This document shows, in pieces, positions 1-5,458 of a DNA stretch of 29,778 nucleotides. Location: positions 1 to 29,778 of the IMG/VR virus record IMGVR_UViG_3300042289_000085. One strand, given 5' to 3'. Every line of letters begins with the position of its first letter. The first letter of the stretch is position 1. Under the pieces are notes generated by a model. That model was given only the letters and a program-made list of their open reading frames with translations. It searched no databases and was not told where the DNA came from. The DNA comes from a virus. The position numbers and the translations under genes are program-made.

Positions 1-81
1 CTTCAGTTCGTCCTCACTTTGACGACCAGGGGCGTTAGAAATGGAACCGAAAGCGGAACCACCAGCAGGAAGAGTAGCCAT
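1..81 (-). CDS. Partial CDS, N-terminus only (runs off the left edge)
   Basis: An ATG at base 81 opens 27 in-frame codons that leave the window. They encode a Gly/Ala/Ser-rich start (MATLPAGGSAFGS) followed by a charged stretch ending SEDELK. The gene follows the HNH endonuclease stop by 21 bases of AT-rich sequence with no clear Shine-Dalgarno. In T7-type order (fibre, holin, small terminase, small genes, large terminase) the large terminase is expected at or just beyond this point, so it is one candidate. The 27 residues contain no Walker motif or other diagnostic feature, so no function is assigned. The composition would also fit a small structural protein. Confidence 0.6.
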   Translation of the reverse strand, partial: MATLPAGGSAFGSISNAPGRQSEDELK

Positions 82-102
82 TTTTTTAAAGAATAAATGT
101 TC

Positions 103-420
103 TTAGGTAGTAGTCCAGGACAGGACTTTTGAAAAGTTGTCAAGAGAAAATGTTTCCTGACATACCCACCAGCTAAGCCAATGGGACGAGCCTTTGCTTT
201 GATTGCAAGAAAGACACGCACATACTACGTTGTTGGTAGTATCGTGGCCTCCGCGTGCTTTTGGATGAACGTGATCCAAGGTCAGATTGTCAGACGAGCC
301 ACAATAAACACACTGGTTATTCCAGTAATCTTTAATTGCAGCTCGCCACATCCGCTTTGCATCAGAGGAGGTCATGGCCCTTAAAAGAAATAAGTACTCA
401 GAAGGATCTTTGAGAGGCAT
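103..420 (-). CDS. HNH endonuclease
   Basis: A 105-aa protein with a compact HNH nuclease fold. Zinc-binding pairs are visible at C37/C40 (CVYC) and C69/C72 (CLSC). The first catalytic His is H50 in LTLDHVHP, a central Asn is N63 or N64 after GGHDTTNN, and N73 in SCNQSKG takes the last position. Such proteins nick or cleave double-stranded DNA using one metal ion. Its place beside the terminase genes fits HNH proteins that assist packaging cleavage, but free-standing homing HNH genes are also common in T7-like phages, and the sequence does not separate the two. It starts 18 bases after the preceding small gene. The domain fills almost the whole protein, with about 30 residues of leader. Confidence 0.9.
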   Translation of the reverse strand: MPLKDPSEYLFLLRAMTSSDAKRMWRAAIKDYWNNQCVYCGSSDNLTLDHVHPKARGGHDTTNNVVCACLSCNQSKGSSHWLSWWVCQETFSLDNFSKVLSWTTT

Positions 421-438
421 TGTGCCTACTGCGGTGGT

Positions 439-594
439 TTACTTCGTCTTCTTCTTTTTAGGAAAGCCTGCCTTCATGTTGGCGTAGGCTTTTGGGGTAA
501 TTGTAGAGTTCTTTTTGGAACGGGAAGTACCCGCTGCCTTGCGCTTATTCATGTTGGCGTAAAGCCCAGGAGCTTTAGAATTGCCCTTGTTCAT
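439..594 (-). CDS. 51-aa basic protein with a repeated YANM motif
   Basis: This short reading frame begins MNKGNSKAPGLYANM and ends in a Lys-rich tail (PKKKKTK). It has two copies of a similar segment, PGLYANMNKRKAAG near residues 9-22 and PKAYANMKAGFPKK near 34-47, so it looks like an internal duplication. Its ATG overlaps the stop of the 88-aa gene upstream (ATGA), which indicates translational coupling. Small basic proteins with a GLYANI-type start recur in cyanobacterial and pelagic T7-like phages in this neighbourhood, from memory and not from a search. The function is unknown; the charge suggests nucleic acid binding. Confidence 0.8.
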   Translation of the reverse strand: MNKGNSKAPGLYANMNKRKAAGTSRSKKNSTITPKAYANMKAGFPKKKKTK

Positions 595-857
595 TTCTTA
601 GTGCTCTTGTTGTTGTGGCCATTTCGTGCGCGGTTCCGACTAGCACTTTCGAGAACCATTGTCCCCTTTTTGGTATGGGAAAGATCGGGGCCTCCCTTTC
701 CCGCTAGGCCGCGCCTTCTGCGCTCAGTCCACCGTTCTTCGGAAGCGTTTTTAACGGCTGGCTTTTTATTCAATTTGCGTTGATAGGCCGCCTTCTTGGC
801 AGCAGCCTTTGGGTTGGCTGCGTAGTATTTAGCGGACTTGCTCTTTGCCTGGGCCAT
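591..857 (-). CDS. 88-aa highly basic protein, function unknown
   Basis: The start chosen is the ATG giving MAQAKSKSAKYYAANP. Upstream in-frame starts would run back into the neighbouring gene and read as unlikely sequence. The protein is dominated by Lys, Arg and Ala, with a motif near the middle (ERRRRGLAGKGGPD) and a C-terminal SHTKKG...NRARNG stretch. This pattern (YYAxNP, then Lys-rich, then SHxxxG and NRARN) resembles a family of small proteins found near the terminase genes of cyanobacterial T7-like phages. The role is unknown; nucleic acid binding is likely from composition alone. It overlaps the membrane protein upstream by 29 bases and the 51-aa gene downstream by 4 bases. Confidence 0.8.
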   Translation of the reverse strand: MAQAKSKSAKYYAANPKAAAKKAAYQRKLNKKPAVKNASEERWTERRRRGLAGKGGPDLSHTKKGTMVLESASRNRARNGHNNKSTKK

Positions 858-1002
858 CTTTAAAATAAACGAAGTTCTCCAAGCGTTCGATGCGTTGATT
901 GCTGAGTCCAACCTGATGAACGAGTACATCAACAGACTTAGCAATGTTATGAAGGGTCAATAAGTGCCAACCAAACAGTCCCAATACTGCTGCGGCAATC
1001 AT
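829..1002 (-). CDS. 57-aa single-TM protein (spanin-like or second holin candidate)
   Basis: The start is an ATG at 1002 preceded by GGTGAG a few bases upstream, 16 bases after the small terminase stop. The protein opens directly with a hydrophobic helix (MIAAAVLGLFGWHLLTL) and continues into an amphipathic segment suited to a coiled coil (VLVHQVGLSNQRIERLENF), ending in a charged tail. That layout matches small inner-membrane lysis accessory proteins; T7 encodes its Rz-like spanin (gp18.5) at the equivalent position just after the small terminase. The protein is much shorter than gp18.5 and no outer-membrane partner was seen, so the spanin call is tentative. Confidence 0.65.
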   Translation of the reverse strand: MIAAAVLGLFGWHLLTLHNIAKSVDVLVHQVGLSNQRIERLENFVYFKDGPGKEQVR

Positions 1003-1018
1003 GTTTCTCACCGAATCA

Positions 1019-1252
1019 TTATCGGATGACACGTTCGACATCCTCCAACTCAAGGTCGGGAAGGGTTGCAAATAGCTCAGCCAAAGGCGAACCAGAGATT
1101 GGAAGACCGGTAACGTTGTTTTTAGCAAGCCAATCGCACGCTGCACGAATGTCTTGTGTGGTGGCAGTTCCGCTTTGAATGCGGAGGATCAGTTCTTTTG
1201 TAACAAGGCCGTGAAGCTCGTTAAACTGATCTTCAGTGGCTCTCGTACTCAC
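1019..1252 (-). CDS. Small terminase subunit (DNA maturase A, T7 gp18-like)
   Basis: A 77-aa protein starting at a GTG one base past the preceding stop. The order of motifs (FNELHGLVTKELILRI, then SGTATTQDIRAA, a Gly-Ser-Pro-Leu turn, then a final acidic segment) matches the DNA maturase A family of T7-like phages, which has an N-terminal helical pair, a xxATAAxLNxAxxxL-type helix and a GSPL...LP tail. The small terminase recognises concatemeric phage DNA and hands it to the large ATPase-nuclease subunit at the portal. Length and position between the lysis genes and the HNH gene agree with T7 gene 18. I recognise the family by motif pattern only. Confidence 0.8.
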   Translation of the reverse strand: MSTRATEDQFNELHGLVTKELILRIQSGTATTQDIRAACDWLAKNNVTGLPISGSPLAELFATLPDLELEDVERVIR

Positions 1253-1253
1253 C

Positions 1254-1595
1254 TTAGTTTACCAACTCTGTAATAAACAAAGTCGTGCTGCTACCAGTGC
1301 CTTGAATAGCAGCAATGTTTGCACCAATAGGCACAGCAAGGCTAATACGCTCGCCAGTCTTTAGATAATGAGTGGTGGCAGAGGCAGTTTGAGCACCCAC
1401 ACCAATTTGATAATGGCAGTGATTACCACCAGTACAAATCAGCGACACAAACCGGCAGGTAGAAGTCAGAGCCAGGTTAACGCTGGTAGCACCAAGGGCA
1501 ATGGTACGAGCAGTTCCAACCTCAAAAGCGGTGGTGGTATCGCCAGTCAGAAAGGTTCCAGCGGTAGTAGTGCCGCCAGTAGTAAGAGAAGCCAT
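1254..1595 (-). CDS. 113-aa Ser/Thr-rich beta protein, probably virion-associated
   Basis: The start ATG shares a base with the endolysin stop (TGATG). The protein is low in charge and dominated by Thr, Ala, Gly and Ser, with alternating hydrophobic/polar stretches that suggest an all-beta fold (for example ARTIALGATSVNLAL). Three Cys lie in the middle (TCRFVSLICTGGNHC). The C-terminal half includes short segments such as ERISLAVPIGANIAAI. It has no catalytic motif, signal peptide or TM segment. Its composition resembles small tail or capsid accessory proteins, but its place between the endolysin and the small terminase does not decide between these. The function is not recognised. Confidence 0.75.
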   Translation of the reverse strand: MASLTTGGTTTAGTFLTGDTTTAFEVGTARTIALGATSVNLALTSTCRFVSLICTGGNHCHYQIGVGAQTASATTHYLKTGERISLAVPIGANIAAIQGTGSSTTLFITELVN

Positions 1596-2167
1596 CAGTC
1601 GTGGTCCTTCATAAGTTTAATAAGTTTTTGGGCGTAGATTGGATCAGTAGCATACCCCTCACGCTTAAGAAGGTAGGCGCAATCTTCCCGGTTGGCAGCA
1701 CGATTAACACCTTTATAACCTTTATAATCCTTATACCACTGGGTAACAAGGTGATTAACACAGTCATAAGGCGTGGCAAAGTCCTTAAAGGTGGCTTTAA
1801 TAGTCACAGGACCATTACCATAGTCCTCCCAGGTGGTTTTAACCGTACCAGGAGTCCCTTTAATGCCAAAGAAATTGTTTTTTCCAGAAATAGCAGTACC
1901 ATAAGCGGACTCAAGGGCCCACTGAGCAGCTACTACTTCGGGAAATTTAGCTCCAGCCGCTGCCGCTGCCGCTTCAATACCATCCCAGGTATTATCAAAG
2001 GCTTTATTTGGCACAGACGGAGGAGAAGTGCGCCATAGTTGGACCCAAGACGCGCTATTGTCAGCCAGTTTATTAGAATCTAGCAGTTTTTGCAGTTCAG
2101 CAAGCGCCTTATCCTGGTTGGGCAGGCCTTTGTAGTATTTAATTACGTCTCGGATCTGGATATTCAT
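1595..2167 (-). CDS. Endolysin: GH73 N-acetylglucosaminidase
   Basis: A 190-aa protein whose residues about 65-190 match the GH73 (FlgJ/Bax-type) glucosaminidase fold. The catalytic Glu is E86 in AQWALESAYG, followed by the family's characteristic SGKNNFFGIKG at 94-104 and an aromatic, Asp-containing region (FKDFATPYDC) near 127-137. These enzymes cleave the glycosidic bond after GlcNAc in peptidoglycan. The N-terminal 60 residues (RDVIKYYKGLPNQDKALAELQ) look helical and could be a small binding or linker domain. No signal peptide is seen, so export depends on a holin. The start overlaps the stop of the holin candidate by 4 bases (ATGA). T7 itself uses an amidase (gp3.5), so this is a different lysin chemistry. 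Confidence 0.9.
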   Translation of the reverse strand: MNIQIRDVIKYYKGLPNQDKALAELQKLLDSNKLADNSASWVQLWRTSPPSVPNKAFDNTWDGIEAAAAAAGAKFPEVVAAQWALESAYGTAISGKNNFFGIKGTPGTVKTTWEDYGNGPVTIKATFKDFATPYDCVNHLVTQWYKDYKGYKGVNRAANREDCAYLLKREGYATDPIYAQKLIKLMKDHD

Positions 2168-2361
2168 TTGATAGAATCTTTGATGCGCTTAATTTTATCA
2201 TCCTCAGTACGAAGAGGACGAAGCAGATCTACTACCTTTAAAAAGATCTGAACAAGACTATTGGATTTGAATTTGCTAATACCGATCAGCTCGGAAGCAA
2301 TGAAGAGTGCAAAGAAAACAGCCGCCTCATAGGTCAGCTTAAGTCCAAAGATGGTAATCAT
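2164..2361 (-). CDS. Holin candidate, one transmembrane segment
   Basis: A 65-aa protein with a hydrophobic helix at about residues 10-28 (YEAAVFFALFIASELIGI) and a basic, amphipathic C-terminal half ending KRIKDSIK. Size and one-TM layout match class II/III phage holins such as T7 gp17.5 (67 aa), and it occupies the same place, after the tail fibre genes and directly before the cell wall hydrolase. The ATGA overlap with the endolysin supports a two-gene lysis cassette. Holins are defined by function and are hard to recognise by sequence, so the call rests on context, size and hydrophobicity. Confidence 0.75.
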   Translation of the reverse strand: MITIFGLKLTYEAAVFFALFIASELIGISKFKSNSLVQIFLKVVDLLRPLRTEDDKIKRIKDSIK

Positions 2362-2383
2362 AACGGTAAGTTAATGAATGAGA

Positions 2384-2515
2384 TCAGCGGCCTTGACCGC
2401 GTGTTTTTTTCCTGCCATGGTTAGGAAGGGACCTTGTTCCCTGCCCCTGCTTAGTTTTCTTCGGGGGACCGGGAACGAAGCTCACCTTATTCAAGGCACC
2501 TTTCGGTTTTGCCAC
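2384..2515 (-). CDS. 43-aa basic protein, GTG start
   Basis: This short frame lies in the gap between the 157-aa gene and the holin. A GTG at 2515, two bases after the upstream stop, begins MAKPKGALNKVSFVPG. The rest is Lys/Arg/Gly/Pro-rich (PPKKTKQGQG, then GRKKTRGQGR) and ends at a TGA at 2384. Three things favour a real gene: it fills the otherwise empty gap almost exactly, it shows a strong basic protein-like composition, and the VSFVPGPPKK motif resembles small proteins I associate with cyanobacterial T7-like phages. No Shine-Dalgarno is evident; coupling to the upstream stop is plausible. The function is unknown. Confidence 0.65.
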   Translation of the reverse strand: MAKPKGALNKVSFVPGPPKKTKQGQGTRSLPNHGRKKTRGQGR

Positions 2516-2517
2516 AG

Positions 2518-2991
2518 TTATTCAGTAATTTCAGGCTCAGGTTCAGGAGCAACTACTTCCCACACGTTGAACTCAGGTCCGGTGACATAAGCAGCAAGCT
2601 CATCAGTGGACGCTGTAGCGTTCAGGAAGGCCTCCTTTTCGTTGCTCATGACCCTGATTAAGGAACGCCGCTCAAGGACGCTCTGGGGGGCTTCACGGCC
2701 CGTCTCAGCAAAGCGGGTGATATACCAATCAGACTGGCTAAGGAGAGTGCCAGCGGTTTGTTTGACCTGACCTACCCACTGCTCCACCAACTGAGCGTGA
2801 TCTTTCGGTAGATCAGGACCCCAATAGAACCTCTGGTCGTATGCCTGAACGGGGTCCGGGACTTCTACGATGCCAATCGCTTCACGCTCTTCAGGAGTGG
2901 ACAAGCGGAGCCAGTTTGCAGGGTACTGTGTACCGTCTTCAGTTTTGAAGGCACTATCTGGTGCCAAGGGTTTTTCATTTAAGATAAACAT
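2518..2991 (-). CDS. 157-aa tail-module accessory protein, unknown function
   Basis: The start is an ATG with GGAG five bases upstream. The N-terminus (MFILNEKPLAPDSAFKTEDG) begins like small phage proteins that carry a short beta domain, followed by a region with a YDQRFYWGPDLP motif near residues 51-62. A helical, charged second half ends in a Glu/Pro repeat (EPEPEITE). The YDQRFYWG segment is common in a family of proteins encoded beside tail fibre genes of cyanophages, as far as I recall. This suggests a fibre assembly or attachment role, but it is inferred from position. It follows the large LamG-SPRY adhesin gene by 28 bases. No enzymatic motif is seen. Confidence 0.7.
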   Translation of the reverse strand: MFILNEKPLAPDSAFKTEDGTQYPANWLRLSTPEEREAIGIVEVPDPVQAYDQRFYWGPDLPKDHAQLVEQWVGQVKQTAGTLLSQSDWYITRFAETGREAPQSVLERRSLIRVMSNEKEAFLNATASTDELAAYVTGPEFNVWEVVAPEPEPEITE

Positions 2992-3019
2992 AGTTCTCCG
3001 TATTAGTCTTGTTCACTAC

Positions 3020-5458
3020 TCACCTGGCGCGGGCGTAATTGAAGGGCGATTCGGCCAGTGCCATGTAGACGTATGTCTGCCCTGATCCATTCACAGAGTT
3101 ATCTGTGTTTTTAAGCTTGAACCCATTGCTCAGGACATCCACAAACCCGTAGTCAACTTCTGCGTCCGAAAGGTTTGGCCGCAAGACGTTTTCTGAAATG
3201 TTGTAAGTGTCTCTGCTCGTATCAACGATAATCCAGTTTTGTCCTGAACCGCCCAAACTACTGCACTTGATTAACAAGAACCGACTTCTGTGTCCGGTAT
3301 ACACAAACGGACCATCGCTCGATCCATTTCCGGTGTAGCTGCCAAAAGAAGAGTACCCGGATACTGGGGCGAAACAGTACGCCACATGCTTTTCATTTAA
3401 GTAGTTGATGCCAGAAGCATTATTCGCTTGAACGCCGAACACTGTTGAAGTGACGCCGCTACCCCAGTAGGAGCTTTCATTGGCTTTTGCGTCGGTAGTG
3501 TTCAGAAAAAGGTAAGAACCGGCGCCCAGTGCTGAGTGATAACAAACCCAAACAATAGAGCGATCACGGTTTTTAACGATAATCAAACCCGGCGCCACCC
3601 CGAGTCCATGCCCAACAGACCCGCCGGTTGCACCCGTGCCTGTGTACGTGACAATCGAAAATCCCGCTGTGGCGTTAGCTCGCACACTAGAAGTGATGGA
3701 GCCTGCTGTGTTCGTGACGGTGGAGCTTCCGGCGTCAAACGCCCACCCAACGTAGGTTGAACTAGAACCGTTCACGCCAGAACTGCTGCCGACCGTAAAA
3801 CCGCCGGAATCAAAGGAAGATAGATCTGTGCTGGAAGTATCTTCACTAGAGGTAGAGTTGGAGTAAAGCTGCTTATTAGCTCCCCTGACAACATCAAATA
3901 ATCGGTGAAACTCAGTTGAATTTCGCTGTTTGATCCATACGAAATCAGGGCTGAAACTTGTTGTTATTGATTGGCTGCTACCGTTCCCAGTCCATAGTTT
4001 CGCGTCAAAAACCGTGGAAGGCTTTGTGACTGATGGGGTGGGCAGGTTTGCTGTGCAGAGTGCTTTGTACGTCGAGGCTGGGCGATTGGTGCCAGCAGTT
4101 TGGTACGTAAAAGGTCGTTGGCCAAAATTGGCAGATGCAGAAAATGTTGAGGTGCTACCACCATCGCCAATGCCGGGGAAATAAGTACCGGCTGCCAGTC
4201 CCGAGTATGCAGTGCCTTGCGATGTTCCGTTTTTGTAAAAAACTAGAGTTCCGGCATCTGCATCAAATGCAACTCCGATAACATCATTGGCTCCGTAGGT
4301 AGCACCTGAGCCAGTATCAACTCCATTGTTGTAGTTTTTGCCATCGCCGCCGTAATACCCCCAGCCGTTTGCGCTAAAGCCGGGATAGTTGCTGATTTCA
4401 CTGGCTGACGATTTGTTGGAAATACCAATAACCGCATTGGTATTTGTGGTACTAGAGGCAGTGATTGTGACCTCCCAGTACCATTTTCCGCTTGACATCC
4501 CAAACGTTCCCATCGTTCCGTTTCGAGTGCCAGAACTGCCGTAAGAGATGTCTAGATTTCCATTGCTGAGAGTTGCATCCGCACCAATAGATGCACCATT
4601 CCAAACACAGTAATTACCAGTAACAACACCACCGGATGCTGTGTCTGTGCCGGAATTGGTTGGTGTATCAACAAGTGAATCGTTGCCTGCACCAGCGGTG
4701 ACGGAAAGGTTGTTCGGCGTCCAGTTATTGCCGTTGCCAGAAGTGTCCTTCCCTAATGTGGTCGCGGTTGCTGCACTGTTGTCCGCGAATTCAAGGTGGA
4801 AGCCGTTGGTGCCGTAGCTGCCGGTGTATGCCTTGGGGTTCCACACGCCGGTGGTGGCGTCGAACTCGCCGAAGTTGGTGGGGTCTAAGGCTTGGCCGTC
4901 GATGAAGTAGATGTCGGCTAGGTAGCCGTCTGCATAGCCATTGCCCGCGCCTATTCTGTGCTCAGACGTATTGTTAATGTCGCGGCCAACAGAGGATGTG
5001 CTTATCGTATTAGTATTAGTGGAAAAATTTGTTTCGCGAACTCCGTTGATGTAGATTTGCGCTCGATCGGCTTGCGTAGAATTTGCAAGATCAAAATAAA
5101 ATAGAAGATGGAACCATGCTCCATAGTCTCTAAATACTCTGGTTGTGATTAAATCAAGAGGAACAGTTGCGCCGGACTGAGTAGCAAATTCAATCTGATA
5201 AGGACTTCCTCCTGAGCCACTGCGAATTATGAGACCGGTATTTCCACTATTGGCTGTAAAAACAGAAAAAGTGTTATTAGCAAGACCTGCTCCAAGCTTT
5301 ACCCAACACGAAAAGGTCCACTTGTTTCGGTCGCCAGCAGATCCGGGAGTGCGGCTTAAGTAAGCAGAATCGGCGGAGTTGAAGCGTAGTGATCTACTCA
5401 CCCCGCCAGAGGCTGCAGCAGGGGCGCCAAGCAGGAGGCTGTTGTTAAGTACGCTCAT
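3020..5458 (-). CDS. Large tail adhesin with LamG-like and SPRY-like domains
   Basis: An 812-aa protein likely displayed on the tail to bind the host surface. Residues about 20-205 form a LamG/concanavalin-A-like domain (SLRFNSADSAYLSR, then WTFSCWVKLG, RAQIYINGV and YLADIYFIDGQ). Residues about 285-455 resemble SPRY (MSSGKWYWEVTI, then AVIGISN, VIGVAFDADAGTLVFYKNG). The remainder to the end is a Ser/Gly/Thr-rich beta region with the pattern DFVWIKQRN and LIIVKNRDRS, which occurs twice or more and looks like a repeated module. There is no signal peptide and no catalytic motif. Its ATG overlaps the stop of the T7-type fibre gene by 4 bases, so the two are probably made together. The base composition is richer in C and G than the fibre's central region. 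Confidence 0.85.
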   Translation of the reverse strand: MSVLNNSLLLGAPAAASGGVSRSLRFNSADSAYLSRTPGSAGDRNKWTFSCWVKLGAGLANNTFSVFTANSGNTGLIIRSGSGGSPYQIEFATQSGATVPLDLITTRVFRDYGAWFHLLFYFDLANSTQADRAQIYINGVRETNFSTNTNTISTSSVGRDINNTSEHRIGAGNGYADGYLADIYFIDGQALDPTNFGEFDATTGVWNPKAYTGSYGTNGFHLEFADNSAATATTLGKDTSGNGNNWTPNNLSVTAGAGNDSLVDTPTNSGTDTASGGVVTGNYCVWNGASIGADATLSNGNLDISYGSSGTRNGTMGTFGMSSGKWYWEVTITASSTTNTNAVIGISNKSSASEISNYPGFSANGWGYYGGDGKNYNNGVDTGSGATYGANDVIGVAFDADAGTLVFYKNGTSQGTAYSGLAAGTYFPGIGDGGSTSTFSASANFGQRPFTYQTAGTNRPASTYKALCTANLPTPSVTKPSTVFDAKLWTGNGSSQSITTSFSPDFVWIKQRNSTEFHRLFDVVRGANKQLYSNSTSSEDTSSTDLSSFDSGGFTVGSSSGVNGSSSTYVGWAFDAGSSTVTNTAGSITSSVRANATAGFSIVTYTGTGATGGSVGHGLGVAPGLIIVKNRDRSIVWVCYHSALGAGSYLFLNTTDAKANESSYWGSGVTSTVFGVQANNASGINYLNEKHVAYCFAPVSGYSSFGSYTGNGSSDGPFVYTGHRSRFLLIKCSSLGGSGQNWIIVDTSRDTYNISENVLRPNLSDAEVDYGFVDVLSNGFKLKNTDNSVNGSGQTYVYMALAESPFNYARAR

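Noticed and set aside
829-1146. Longer 105-codon reading of the 57-aa membrane gene
   Set aside because: The added N-terminal part lies in the shadow of the small terminase; the ATG at 1002 has a better ribosome binding site and starts the hydrophobic helix directly.
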